From positions 62,001 through 126,000 of the forward strand of contig VWZX01009072.1 of the NCBI GenBank assembly GCA_013399015.1: a stretch of 64,000 nucleotides of DNA. Reading direction: 5' to 3'. Below are positions 51,655 to 64,000 of this stretch, in pieces. This DNA is from Galbula dea. Lineage: Eukaryota; Chordata; Aves; Piciformes; Galbulidae. Below the pieces are notes generated by a model that saw nothing but the letters and a program-made list of their open reading frames with translations, was not told where the DNA came from and ran no database searches. Both the position numbers and the translations under genes were made by a program. Position 1 is the first letter of the stretch. Each line of letters begins with the position of its first letter.

Positions 51655-51900
51655 CATATTAGGAAATAATAAATTGAGGTTTCAGTATGAAATTAAAAAA
51701 CCATGACAATTTAATCCAATTAAAATGAGCCGCTCCGCTGAACTAAATAATGTCACTAGCTTGGGTTAACTTTTGAAGTTGTCTAGCTATTGTATAAATT
51801 AGCCCAGTCACAGCCTTCCTGAAATCTGGCTCATCATTAAACATTTCTGAGGATACAATTGCAAAACACTTTTCTTAAAGAACTAATTAAAAAAAGGGTT
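51655..51900. promoter_or_regulatory. Candidate conserved intronic element (AT-rich)
   Basis: Just past the CpG island the sequence turns into unique AT-rich DNA with many homeodomain-type cores (CAATTTAATCCAATTAAAATG near 51707, ATCATTAAAC near 51833, AACTAATTAA near 51881). This dense clustering resembles enhancers close to developmental promoters. The motifs are seen. Conservation and function are inference. Confidence 0.3.
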
Positions 51901-52244
51901 GTGTAGAACACCGGCTCCTGTTTCCGCTAAGTATAACTGCACTGCAGAAACACCTTTGGCTAATGAGGTACAATCTACTTTAATTTTATAGAAATGCTGT
52001 TCTTATGGAGTTTTCTGATGATGTAGTAACTATTAGACTGCCACAGTAATTAGTAAAGTATTAAGTTTTACGGTTTTTTGCCTTAGGATGAACAGGCTGT
52101 GGCAGCATGAAGTGGGTTCTCAGGGTGTAATGGGGGCAGTGTTGTTTGAGGGCAGGGGGGAGCCTGCCTGGTCCCAGTGCAATGCCTTTGCTGCTGCCAG
52201 AAAATTAAATTGTGGAGAGGCTGGAAAAGCAAATGGAGGGTGGA

Positions 52245-52296
52245 TTTTTCCTTCTTTTTTTTTTTTTTCTTTTCCCCCTCTTCTCTTTTTTCTTTC
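52245..52296 (+). repeat. Polypyrimidine tract
   Basis: About 50 bases composed of C and T only, including a T14 run at 52255-52268 and then CTTTTCCCCCTCTTCTC-like sequence. It could in principle act as a splice-acceptor tract, but no AG-flanked exon with a sensible frame was recognised after it. Confidence 0.75.
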
Positions 52297-55200
52297 ATTA
52301 TGTCTGTCAGCAGCTAACGTGGTCTCTTAAGATAGATTTTGTAGACTGTTCTCTGGGAAAGGATAGATGCCAAGTCTGTCTCTGCAGAAGGCTGTCCTGG
52401 TTGTAAGAGGAATTTTATATAGATGCTTAAAAAACCTGTTGGCTCTCAGAGCACTGTCAGGTGATGTTTGATTCTGCTGGTTATTAGTATTGTTTAGGCA
52501 AAGCTGTAAGATAAAAAAAAACCTCTCAGTTTTCATGAAGTAAGTTGTCCAAGAGTTTTCTGAGCGTGGGAAGGGAAGACAGCAGACTTTCTTCCTAAAG
52601 TGAGAGTTCCCTGTGTTTGCTTCATGTAACCAACAAACTTCTTTCTTGGTGTGGGCCAAGCAGATGTCAGAGACATGTTAAAAATGCGCTGGAAATGAGA
52701 CTTGCCACTGAACCTGGGAGTGGTTTGTCTGTGCTGGGTGCACATTTCATGTGCTCTGACGTGGGCAGTTGCACCACAGATGCACTCCACTGGGCTTTGC
52801 CAGCTCCCCTGGGACAGCAGCTGTTTGGGGACACTGTTGGGACACAGGGAGTGAGGGGAAGCCCAACCTGTTCATGCCAACCTGCATGTGGTGGCAAGCA
52901 TTGCCCACATCAAAGCTGGTGGATCACAGCCAGGGCGTGTGGGGTGGTTTGCCACTATCAGCACAGCATGCAGTGAGATGTGAGATTAGAGTGGTGTCCA
53001 GTAACCCCGGTGGGTTTGGGGGATTCACCCAGGCTTGGCTGAATGGCAAAGAATATGCTCTTTAGCTACCTTGAAAGTTTCCTGGTTTACTTTCAGGAGG
53101 AGGAAAGAGCAACATGAATCTACTGGAAAGAAAAGGCAAACTTTGTGAGGCCTGATGTGCCTTTTGAAAGGGTGGGTACAGTCCTGATGATAGCAGGAGT
53201 TAGCTCTTGCTGATTGTAATAGCACCGGAGAGCAGCACCACGTATCCAGCTGTACTTGTCTGCTCCCTTTCAGAAGAGGCTGATAAACTACTGTTTAATC
53301 CTGGTTCTCAGTGGTGGGGTGAATGGATTTCCATGGTCTAATCTTGTATGCAAGCCCAAGCACACGTTGGGAAATGTTTCTGGCTAGCAGGTTGTGCTGT
53401 GTACCTTAGTGTTGCTCTCCTAACAGAAGTTAATTTCCACTGTCCTTGTGAGGCTTCTGGAGTCTGGAGACTTTGCTTCACATCAGCAATGCATGTGTGT
53501 GGGGCTGGGTTTTAGGCTTCAGTAAAATAGATTGCTGGGGCATCAACATGAACTGGGTGGTCTTTCTGTTTCTTCTGAGTGTCTGAGCACTGATTTGTTG
53601 GCAAACATGTAGTTATTGAAGGATGATCCAAGGGTAATATTTGGTATTTTTTCAGAAGTATTTAGTGGTTTAGAAGCACGATGCTGCAATTTTGCTGCAT
53701 TTGGTTGCTTTGCTTTTGGAATTTGGAAAATTAATAGTGTGGTGAAGAGGAGCAATGTTGTGTCTTCGAAAAAGGCAGCTGGACTTTGGAGATGGTAGTT
53801 AGAGAAAAAGGGCTGAAGAGATAAGTGATGTTTCAGCTTTATGTGCTGTATGTGTGTCTCTCCTAAGTGTGTTAAATCTGCACTGCCAAGTAAGTTCCAA
53901 AGAAAGGTAGGAGGCTTTTTCTGTCCTGATTTATTTCCACTGTTCCCCAACTCTTGAGCTTTTTTTTCCCTCATTGTAGAATTAGTAAATATTTGTCCAT
54001 TGCTTTTTGTGGCTTGGCAGTGTCTGGAGTCAGCCAGCAGCATCTGCCATGGCTGCTTCCCTTGTTCTAGCTGAATATCTGGATGCTCTCATCCAAAAGG
54101 TGCTTGCAGTGCTGTGCACTGGAAACTTGGGGCAACTCTTGAGTTTTGCTGCCAGTCTCAAGTATTACTATTCTGGTGCTGCAATGAGCTGCCACTTAGC
54201 TGGATGTTCTCAGGAGCCACATTCTGGGAATAGGTTTCCATCCCAGGTTAGCTTATCTTTTAAAAATTAAAGAACAGATGATTCTTGACCTGAGATCAAA
54301 CACTGAGGCAGTTTCTCTTGTCTCAGTATCTTAGCCCTGGAGTCTGCAGTGGAACTGACTTAATATTCAGGCCTGAAGTGCCAGAGATGTTTTCTCTGCA
54401 TTTTTTTCTAGATCCTTATCGAGGAAGTAGATGCGAGCCTTGTCTTCAGGAACAGGTTGGGACAGATATCTCGGGGTTCAAAGTCAGGTACTGAGATTGT
54501 GGTTCTTATGCAGATGATTACCTCTCTGGTAGGTTTGAGGCAATTGCTGCAGCTAATGAGATAAAGATGGTGAACTTTGGAGAACGAGCTGTATTTGAAG
54601 TTTTGATAGATCTGAGTCTCTGTGGTCCTAATCTTGTATGTAATCTTAGAATGACCAGATCAAGGCCTAATTTCTTGTCTGGCAGAGGTGAAAATTATGA
54701 AAAACCTCATGTCAAACACACAGCCATGATCTAATGCCTCCAGGGAGGATGATGGGGGGCTACTCACCATCCTCGCTGGCGACTGTGGCATTTTGGCAGG
54801 GAGTCCCACACTTGGAAAAGAGCTGGTTCCCGTCTGCAGCAACGGAGCTCCCTGTGGAGCAGCCAGTCATTTTCACAGCCCTGCTCTTCATGTCCAATTG
54901 TCTTAATAAAACATCAAGCAGAGGCATATGGATGGCATTTTTTAATTACATTATCTCACCAAATTGACTTTTGCCATTGACCAGTTTAAACATTTTCCTT
55001 ATGGTGAAGAATTACAGGCTTTAGTGAGACTCAGCAGCTGAACAAAGGGTTCTTTCTAGTGACAGAAAAGTGCTCTTTTGTCTTCTGAATAGATCCGAGT
55101 GACAATGATTTTTAACAGAAATGTTGTGTTTGAGGCTAGCAAGCTTCTTTGAGGCCCCATGTGAGACCCTACTTGAATGTAAGTCATAAAGGTGCCCTCT

Positions 55201-57914
55201 GTGCTGCCGCATTTAGGAGAGGATGCACAAATTATGAGCGAGTGATTTAGTCTGCATTCAAGTTGCTTTGCTCTCCCTGTTGTAGCAAGCATGACAGAGT
55301 TACTGTAGGCTGTTCTGTGAACAGCTTGTTTGGTTATCTTTGCTTCACACTTACAAGAGCATAATAAACTGTTATCTGTAATCTTTTGGGGACTAGTAAT
55401 TTATTCATAGGTTACATGGCAGTATTCAGTGATAGGGGTACAAGATTTCTCTTGCTCACATTGAAGTGTAATATACAGTCTCTGGAGTAAAGACTGCATT
55501 AGTGTTTGACCTTGTAATAATGACAGTTTTCTGTATGTATGTTGTTTTCTTGATTAGCCTAGCCCTGAGGGATGCTTTCAAAAGCTTACTAGATATTTAG
55601 GCAGAAACACAAAATACATGTAATCCTCAAAAGTATTGGAAAACTGATTGCAGTAGGAGAAAACACAGCATTTAACAACTGTTTGCAACAAGTACTTTTG
55701 CACTGAGCAATTGATTTTTGTTGACATCTCAAGTAGGAGGCTCATTCAAAGTGAGATAATGACTAATAGGGCAGTGATGAATCTGCAGAACTTGGCCTTA
55801 TCGGTAGATAGGCTATTAGTGTGTCACATAAGCTGTGCTTAACTAAAGCCTGAGCTGGGCACTCCATCTGAAATCACTATTTTTAGTTTATATATAAAAA
55901 ACTTCTTCAGAAATCTCCCTTCTAAGTTAAATCGTTTTGTTCCAAAGGTGAACTGCATTGGGAAAGTTCAAATAAAACGCTGTTTGTCTGTGTTTGAGTT
56001 GTGAGCATGAAGATAAATACATACTTTGTACTCTTATTAATGGTAAGGAGACAAAGGGACTTGCAGAAGGTCAAACAGTTTGTGATATAGGCAGGAACTG
56101 AATCAAAATGTTCAGAAACCAGCATTGTGATTATCAAAGAGAATGTATTGTTTGTATGTAAATATTACGTTGTCAGATATGTTTTGTTCCTGCTTGATTA
56201 ACCATAATAAAGCATAATTTTCTCTAGAGGTGCTTCTGCACTAATGGAGGTTGCTTGTCACCTTTCAGATCATTGTGAAGTGGCCCATCCTTATTTTTTG
56301 AAGTGTGTTTCAGAAGTATGACTGTAATGGTCTTGCAGAGCTGTAGGGAACAGTGCTGCTGAAGTAATATAGACTGGGAGGCAGGTATTTCTCAGGCAGC
56401 AGTTGGGTGCATGACCTGTGTGGCCTTAAGTCTGAGGACGTTTTGAGAGAGAAGAAAAAGTAATTGCTGCCATATGAATGAATAATCTAATTGGGTCTTC
56501 CCACCTAGCTTCCCCAGCATCCTCTCTGGAATGTCTGTTCCTATCCCTCCATTAGTTGTACAAGTAGAAGCAAGCTTTCTTCCTTCTCTGGGCTGAGCTG
56601 CATTAATTGCAGCTGTGGTGACTCTGCATTACCTGCAGGAACAGCTGGCTGGACACAGCAGCTGGAGGGCACAGCTGTGACCAGCCAAGCCCCATGCACT
56701 TGATCTCTTTTGGCTTTAAGAGTTGAGTCTTGTTTGCTTTTTGGACTGGGGTCTGTAGGGGAAGGCTAATAATGGGTTTGAATATATAACGGTATCTTAC
56801 AGGCTACAGAGAGGAGAGATGTCCAGGAGACAGATTCTTCCTTTGCTGGGTTATTTATCTGTGCTTGCTCTTGACATGGAGATGCCAGACTCAGTGTGTC
56901 ACTTAAACTGATTACCAGGTGAAAGCCTCCACAAAACCTTTCCAGTGTTGTTCAGTTCCATGTTCAAATATGCAGGCATGGAGGTGTGACATTGATGTTG
57001 TTCTTGTTATTTAAAATGAAAACCTGCAAGCGAAGCAGAGTGGAAAGGTGAAGCTAGTTTAGAGTAATGTAAATGCACTGTCATTGGGACATCAAAAAAT
57101 AGAGCTTCCATTGAATATAAATTTGTGACATTGCATATATAAAAATAGCTATGGCTTAGCCCTATAGATAATAATAGTGTATAATTCCTGCAGCAAGGAT
57201 GAGCATAAAATAGTGTTGCTGAGAAGCAAGATTCTGGGTTTTCTGTGGAAGGAGTGTTGCAGAACATCTAGGTCCTGTCTCGGCCATGGGACTGTGTCTC
57301 CTCCCAGTTGGAAGCTGTGAGGCATTCAATACTTGCCGCTGGTGGCAGTGCAAGCACAATGAATGAAATGTTTGTGCAGCAACAAGAAGGAGCATCCATG
57401 AACAAGGAATTTGAACATGTGAAATTTGGTTATGTTAGTAACTGGCTTGTGTAAATCTTACTGTAAGAAGGTAGAAAGTTCCCAAGAACTGCTGTGGGAA
57501 CATACATACAGTGTTAGAAGATTAATGCTTTAGGATCATCAGTGACTTAAGCATCTGTAGCATGTGGAACCCACAAATCTCTTTCTCCATGGAACAAAAA
57601 AGGTGACTAATCCTGGAGGTAGTTAGGAAAAGTTAGTAAAATGACATGTGTATCTTCTAAATTATTGTCTTTGGTGGAGTTTCTTGTAATTTTTTAGTCA
57701 TGTGCTTTTTGATTATTTTCTGTTTGTGAAGGCTGATATGTTTTGTTTTGTTTTTTTGAATGTAACATCTAAAATAGTATGAAATAAAACTTCTTGAACT
57801 ACATTTGAAATTAAGTGCCCATAGAGACTGTCTTCCACAGAGCATTCAGCACTGAGCTCTCTGCAGCTGTTGCAGCTGTAGTTTGGAAGGTCTTTGAAAT
57901 TGCGTGTGTATGTG

Positions 57915-57984
57915 TATTTTATATAGATCTTTATTTTACATAGACTTCTATTTTACATGTATTTTTATTTTATATACTTTTGTA
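57915..57984 (+). repeat. 17-bp AT-rich minisatellite, about 4 copies
   Basis: Units TATTTTATATAGATCTT (57915-57931), TATTTTACATAGACTTC (57932-57948), TATTTTACATGTATTTTT (57949-57966) and a diverged fourth copy (57967-57984) align clearly. The copies have drifted from each other, so the array is old or slowly expanding. No coding role. Confidence 0.75.
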
Positions 57985-58121
57985 TGTGTACTTTTTTATG
58001 AGAGGCAGTATGTCTTTCAAGTGTCAGGAGGAGAAATACCCTGTGAAACACGAGGAGGATTCCTGGATAAATAAGCAGAACAAAATTTGTCTCAAACTTT
58101 TATTGATTTTCTTACCTTACT

Positions 58122-58133
58122 GGGGGGGGGGGG
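58122..58133 (+). repeat. Poly(G) run, 12 bases
   Basis: Twelve consecutive G residues in otherwise ordinary intronic sequence. The exact length may be a sequencing approximation. Confidence 0.85.
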
Positions 58134-58722
58134 AAGCTTTAAACAGAAGGTGGTCTTTACAGATGGTTTTCCTCTTGTTTCTTCACTTGGGATTTAATAC
58201 AGCAATTTCACAACAGTTTTCCTCCATAAGTATGATCCTCTGTAGCTCCCACAGGTGTTTCTGGTTTGATTCTCCATTATAGCTTTCCTTCCGCTCTCAA
58301 AGCCCTGGTAACAGGATAGGCATGTTTGTTGCTGCAAAATACAAATGAGTTGGGAAAATAACTGTTCTAAATAGAAAAACTGGAAATAATAGCATAGGCC
58401 AGTACCTGATGTAGCCAGGCTTGGAGGTCATACCAGAACTGTTGTGCTTGGTGGGGACTTCTAGCTTAGCTAGGCAGTTAAATTGTCTTTTCATCCCTTT
58501 CTAACCCAAACCAGGACAATCCCTTTTGACCAAAATGCTTTGGTGGACATGTTTATCTGCTCTGTGAAAGTGTGGCAGAGGTCTTCAGAAGTTTCCAGAG
58601 AGTTTGGCAGTGAGTGGGAGGTGGGTGAGGAAGCCCCATAGCAAACTGAGATGGCTTCTGCTCTTTCAGTAGGAGCTGTGGTTGTTCTTGTGGAACAGCA
58701 TAGAATTTCTTATGGCATGCGG

Positions 58723-58723
58723 N
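58723..58723. other. Single undetermined base (N)
   Basis: One N within GGCATGCGGNGCTCTG. It is an assembly ambiguity or polymorphic base, with no annotated feature affected. Confidence 0.95.
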
Positions 58724-59878
58724 GCTCTGAAAACTGACTACAAAGTATTCTGATACAATTTAAGAGCTTTATCTCCAACCCATTGAATCATGTTTGGATA
58801 CCTCATTGCTGCTTAATGACCTGACTGTGCAGGGTTTGAGAGTGAGGAAGGTAGGCACCTTGGCCACCTGTTAAAAACTGTCTTGCCTCCTTAAAGCATG
58901 CAGATGCTGGAGGAGACAGGGTGTTAAAGTTGAGTATGACTAGCTGTCTTCAGTCGTGCTGTCTGTTGGGAATACTTTTCTCTCTGGTGTTGTTTAGCCC
59001 AAGCGGCCATACCCTGTTAAGAGCTGGTTTATGTTCTGCAAGGGGGCATCTCTTTGCCTTTGGTGAGGCTCAGACTCAGTAATAAATAGCCTTTCTGCTG
59101 GGCTGAGGAGGCAGAGGTGTGCCCATGCCATCGTGCTGGGACTCACCGGGTGGGGGAAGTTCTGAACTCCTGATAACACAAGAGCATTGGGTCTAAAATT
59201 GAGATGCTACTCTTAATAGTATTGCTGTGCTGAAAATGCTGCCACTTGTCTGTTTTGTAACTGTAGGGCATTAGAAAGGGGAAATGACCTTTTTTCCTTT
59301 TGTTCTGTTCTTACTATGATTCACAACCTGAAAAGCTTATTCTACCCTTGGCTAGTTTGGGATTTTGTGCTTTCACTAATGCTGCTTTCCTTGACCGTAT
59401 CTCTCCCACTTATCCAAGAGCTGGTGAATTGGCATTTTAATGGAGGCCTTTTCTGGCTAACACCTGTAATTGGTCTTCTGCCTGGTTGCATAAGTTGTCA
59501 TACACCAAAAGCTAGATAAACTCAAGAGTGATGAAGGGTTTCCAATTTTTTTTCTGAGAACTGTGATCTTGGTTTTGGGTTGAAGAAGTCTTATGGACTT
59601 GTGTATATTTTGTAATGCTACCGAGGCCATGTGCAAATCATTTTATTTTTTGTTTCTCTGATCTTCTTTATCTGCAGTGGAAGAGTTAGGCAGCATTGGG
59701 TTATGACAGAAAGAAATCTCAGGTGGGAAAAAATGTGGTGCTTCTATAAGGTACAGAGAAGAGTCTCTGTGATAGTTCTTCACTATGTTACTCCTGCTTT
59801 TTCACATGAACATCTAAGGATCTTATCTTCACTGGTTTAAATGTGCAAAGGGGAAAACTGGCAGATGCTGTCAGTCTC

Positions 59879-59898
59879 AAAAAAAAAAAAAAAAAAAG
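59879..59898 (+). repeat. Poly(A) run, about 20 bases
   Basis: An uninterrupted A run follows CTGTCAGTCTC. It could be a retroposed tail, but the upstream 200 bp was not recognised as a known SINE or processed gene and no target-site duplication was identified. Confidence 0.8.
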
Positions 59899-61269
59899 GA
59901 TCGATTGTCATGAAGGTTGTGGCTGTACAGACAGTCAGAGTTGGCACAGTTCCTGTGGAGTAGAGTAGCTCACATGGCATTTCTGTATTGGTGCTCAGAG
60001 ATGAAGGGGTCCTAAGGGAGGATTAACAAGAGTGTTTTGTGGATTTCTCTGTGGCTTCCTAGAGATGCACAGAAAAAGCTAGTCTCTCTCTATTTAATTC
60101 AGCTAACCTAATTGCAGAGCCTCCTTAGAGCAGTCTCTGGCACCTAGCTGTAGCAGCTGTACAATTAGTAGTGTCACCTAACAGGAGAGCAAAACAAGGA
60201 GTGATAGGGAGCTGGAGGTGGATGTTTCAGTGTGTCTTAACCATTCCAAGAGCCAAGCTCACTAGAGGGAACTTGAATGTGAATTTTAAGAGCTAAAAAA
60301 AGAAGGAACAGTCTGAGTTTTTAAAGACTTAAAATTCTGAATGCCTCAGTTTTCTTACCACCAGTCTTGTTATGCTGTTAGGTTCCACAGAAGGTGGATC
60401 TGACCCCAGAATTACTGTTTTGGTTGTATAACTCCCTTCTACTCCTTGAAGCATTCAGTTTTGGGGTTTTGACAGTGTTGTAGTTAATTTACAGATTAAC
60501 TTTTTAATGAAATTTTACACAGTCATGATTGGATGTGAAGTTTGGTGGGCTCAAGGTGTGAGCCATCAGGTTGGATGGGAAAGAGATGCATAATTAACTG
60601 CTTTGTGTATCTCGGGACAGTTCCTTTGGCCTTTGTCCTCTCAGCTTGGCTATTGGAGCATGCTTTATTCAGGCATAGCCCTGAAGCTCCTTAAGAGCAG
60701 GAGCTGGTGTGGAGGAGAGCATCAGCCCTGGGCTGACTGTGCTCCAGCAGGGCAGGAGGTGACAGAGCTGGTGGAAGTGATGCTCCCTGGCTGCAGGTTC
60801 AGGCACCAGAGGGCAGAGACAGATTTGTATTTGAATCACCAACTTGGCACTTTCTGGCTTCACATCATTAATTACCCTGATGCTAATATCATTTAGCCAT
60901 ACGTGTATATTCAGGGAGTGTTTAGTTAAGAGTATGTGTGGGGCCAGTCATAATTTCCTGATCTGCGTGGAGTTATGTGGTCGTTATATTTGCAATGGTG
61001 ACCCATGGTTAGAAAGGATGGGGATGGGGTTTGGCAGTGCTATTAACCAAGCAGCATATGTCAGGGACTGGAAAATGTAGTCTATTTATAATTATCCACA
61101 GGTGGAGAGGGAGACAGCAATGCACAGTACTAGTAATAATTATCAGCAGTATAGACATTTGTTGCTTATGCTTTTGGGTCTAATGCACTAAAAAGTATTT
61201 GATCTGAAGTCTGGCACAGCCTTCAGATGGAGCTGTTCAAAGGCATCCTGACCTAATTTTGCTGCGGAA

Positions 61270-61700
61270 GTGTGCGAGCCTCCCTCATTCCCCTAATTTC
61301 TTGCAGAAGGTTTCAATGATAAAGTCTTCATCCTCTACACATGCATATATTTTACTGCAGAACATTTGAATTAAAGCAACCATTACAAGCCAGGTGGTAA
61401 ATATAGCATGCAGCTTAACAGAAATGACCTTCAATTAAGCAGAAGGCAGGCCCTTCTCCTGTGCTTTGCAGTTGTCAATTAGCTTTCCTTAAGGCTTTAT
61501 TTTATTTGCTGTGTCTTTTTGTGACTAATTGCAAAGCCTGAAGTGCAGCACTGGCTCTGTGTGTACAAGTAAAGTCTGTGTTATGCTGAGCTCCTATTTC
61601 AGTGAACATCTCTAAAATGTGCAACAGCTTATAAATAGGAAGTTTGCTTTCTTTTCCAGGGAAATAAATTCTTAAATTATAAAACGTTGTCCACAGAGTT
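61270..61700. promoter_or_regulatory. Candidate conserved intronic enhancer block
   Basis: A non-repetitive block is rich in developmental-type binding cores: CAATTAAGC near 61432, GTCAATTAGC near 61474, GACTAATTGC near 61522, and a perfect MEF2-type match TTATAAATAG at 61629-61638. It stands out from neighbouring intronic sequence, which is plainer and G/T-rich. The motifs are directly visible. Enhancer activity and conservation are inferred and untested. Confidence 0.3.
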
Positions 61701-63645
61701 ATGTAAATTTATCAGTTAAAGCATATAGCATAAATGCCTTGGCTTTCCCTTGGATAAATTGCAGCAGGTGTAAGGACATGTTTTAATGGGCTTTTGTCTT
61801 CAAAGAAAATGGGGAAAAAAAGTGGTTATTTTTCAGCACTGGTATGATAGAGCACACTGCAGCCAGGGGTAGTGCTCCATGTTATTGTCTGTGTAGGTAT
61901 AGGCTATTTTTGCCAGAAGATAAAAACAAACAAAGCAGCCTGAACTGAGGTCTTTTAAATTCTGTCTAACCTGTCACTTGAATGTTTTCTCATGCCATTA
62001 TCACTGCAGTGGTGGTGTAAAACTACCAGTTTCTTACCAGAAGTGTCACTTGTTGTTCAGTGTGGGTTTTTTGACTTGTGCTAATGGTATTTTTGAGCAA
62101 TGATGGGCAGTATACAGTAACTATAGTGCAGTTGTGTGTTTTGTATCTGAAGTACTTTATTTGCTCTTTTTATCTGTAATTTCTTGTACTTCTAACATCA
62201 TTACAATATTCATTTTTTTCTTTCTCCTGCTGTTTTTGTGCTGTCAGGCAAGCCAGGTTAGCATTGGCACCAGTCTTTGGTCTCATGTTGCAAGTACAAT
62301 ATCCAATACCAGAAGAGAAGGTAGATGAAAAACTGGGCCTGCTCTGATCCTTTTCCCACTCTCAGGGATCCTGCTAGCTCAGCTTGTGGCAGTGAAAAAG
62401 AGGGAGTGACTGAAGTCCTGGCAGAGCTGTTGGTGGGGAGGGGATGCTGGTCTGCTGGCACATCTTGGCCATACCATCATTCAAGGACAAACCTGGAACT
62501 GACTGGTCTGGGGTGACAAGACTCTTTGTATCAGGACTGCTAGCTCCATCTTTGACTCATCAGCTGTGTCTGACAGCACTAGAGCACACAAACCAAGTGT
62601 TTAAGCAGACGTGGATTACTTGAGCACCATATCCTTCATCCCCTTTGCTTTTTGGAAAGTGAGTGGTGGAGCCAAACTTTGCAGCTTGGCATTTCTCTCT
62701 GCTCTTCAGGTTTTCTTGGAAGTCTTTGTATTCCCCTCTTGGATGGGGGGAGGATGGGAATAGTGGGTGCAAAATTCTGATGAAGCTGATGCTCCTCCTC
62801 TGATCTATGGCATCACTTCAAAACTTTCTTTGCACAGATCACCACTTGACTGTTTAAGTGATCAGTAAATGTGCTTGCTCAAATGAAGGGGGAGCAGGCC
62901 AAAGTTAGGACAAGTTGAAGTATCACATTACTGAGGGCTCTAAAATCAAGGTGACAGCTGCTTTCCTTATGCTATACTGAAACAAAATATCCCAAACCGT
63001 TTGCAGAGCCTCACCAAATACATAAACCTCAGTGCTCTTACTCTTTCCACAAGTCGGTGGAACACTTAGCGCTGTTGTCTAATGAAATATTGGAGTGCTG
63101 TTCTCTTTCCATGGATGCCAGAGGGGAAAATGTTGAGCATTGCCATCCCAAGAGTGCAAGTGTATGCGTGTGCTAAATGAACATTAGTGGTGCAGGGAGG
63201 GAAGCAGTTTCTCCCTGGGGTGCTTGTGCACCTGCTGTAGGTGCTGAACGTGGCATGTGGGTAGGAGGAAGGGGTGGGCTCCAGCACACCCAGGGGGATT
63301 ATCTGTGGCTCAGCAGCTGCTGTCTGGATGCTTGTTTCTCCATACCGTGCATGGTGAGCAACCTGTTAACACAACCCTATCTCCCTCCCATCACTTCCAA
63401 GGTATTTACAGTTGCCCTTAAGTAACCATTTCTTTCTTTGGCTGCTTAAGCTGACACACTTGGAGATACTCAGGAGTGAAAAACGGGAGGTGCTACTTGA
63501 AATAGCCTTGATGTGCTGCTCAGGAGAAGCGTGTTTGAGGAGCAGGCTGTGAGAGTCCTCTCTGAGCTCTATTTATACCTCACTTCTAATAGTGCCAGTT
63601 GTTTTTATGTTAAACAAAAACTCCTGTGGGTGTCTTAGCCATAAG

Positions 63646-63659
63646 AAAAAAAAAAAAAA
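63646..63659 (+). repeat. Poly(A) run, 14 bases
   Basis: A homopolymer of about fourteen A within intronic DNA. No retroposon body was recognised before it. Confidence 0.7.
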
Positions 63660-64000
63660 GGACACAAAAATACCTTGCTGGTCTTTGGGTACAGTTTGTT
63701 TCCAGTGATGAAGGGCAAGCATGTGTGGGGAAGAGATCTACGTGAAAGAATAAGATGAGTGAAGATCATGAGAAATTACTGGTTCTGGGCTTTATTGTGG
63801 CACTGCGACTAAAGTTTTAGGAATTGTCCTGTGGTACAAAGCCTTCTTTTAATAGGTTGCTCTTCAGAAAAAAATAGTTGTAGACTTAGTATTTGGATTG
63901 CCAGGGTCTTGCTCCCAGAGCAGTCACAGGGCTATAACAACTTAGTTTTCTTCAAGGCAGAGGGATGTTTTCCCAGGCCTCTGTGGAAGGGTCTGCTGCA

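Larger units (their letters stand above)
50615..64000 (+). other. Intron 1 (start) of the signal-peptide gene
   Basis: Sequence after the GTGAGT donor at 50615-50620 has no recognisable second exon up to the end of the window, so intron 1 would be at least 13.4 kb. Frames beyond the CpG island are 119 codons or fewer, apart from a 166-codon minus-strand frame (53543-54043) with no known similarity. The plus strand is visibly rich in G and T (for example 53000-54300 and 59000-62300), as expected for the non-template strand of transcribed intron. Contents include homopolymers, a minisatellite at 57915-57984, and two AT-rich blocks that may be conserved enhancers (51655-51900 and 61270-61700). 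An alternative internal exon cannot be excluded. Confidence 0.6.

Noticed and set aside
59700..59898. Possible retroposed gene or SINE ending in the A20 run
   Set aside because: No recognisable SINE, tRNA-like or processed coding sequence lies before the A run, and no flanking duplication was seen.

Overview
The window looks like bird nuclear DNA. The clearest marker is an approximately 850 bp CR1 (chicken repeat 1) LINE fragment at 10536-11388 in reverse orientation. It has the typical 8-bp CR1 3' tail repeats and a recognisable remnant of the ORF2 C-terminal region. Two short CR1 3' tails lie at about 18281-18320 and 31990-32074. The sequence is otherwise repeat-poor, moderately AT-rich and nearly all non-coding. 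There are no bacterial-style operons, ribosome-binding sites, CRISPR arrays or insertion sequences. The species cannot be fixed from the sequence alone.

Layout. 1-10535: non-coding, with G/T-rich tracts and one strong G-quadruplex motif. 10536-11388: the CR1 copy. 11475-11587: a 12-bp polypyrimidine tandem repeat with mirror symmetry. 11590-49880: a long stretch with no recognisable exon, scattered microsatellites, some AT-rich blocks that resemble conserved non-coding DNA, and an 81-bp-arm inverted repeat at 45889-46514. About 49900-51600: a GC-rich, CpG-rich island with GC-box-like sequence, CCG and GGA runs, long C homopolymers and a 30-N assembly gap. 50615-64000: non-coding sequence with a G/T-rich plus strand, interpreted as the start of a large first intron.

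The only coding sequence I can defend is the first coding exon of a plus-strand gene inside the CpG island (50555-50614). It has 20 codons, begins at an ATG with A at -3, encodes a classic signal peptide and ends exactly at a consensus GTGAGT splice donor in phase 0. I do not recognise the gene. The rest of it lies beyond the right edge, so the locus probably encodes a secreted or membrane protein, with its promoter here and its body downstream.

All other long reading frames (up to 182 codons, excluding those in the CpG island) look like chance frames in non-coding DNA. The most unusual structure is the gapless 81-bp inverted repeat around a 464-bp centre, whose arms each contain the same smaller palindrome. 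I found no convincing new multi-gene system.
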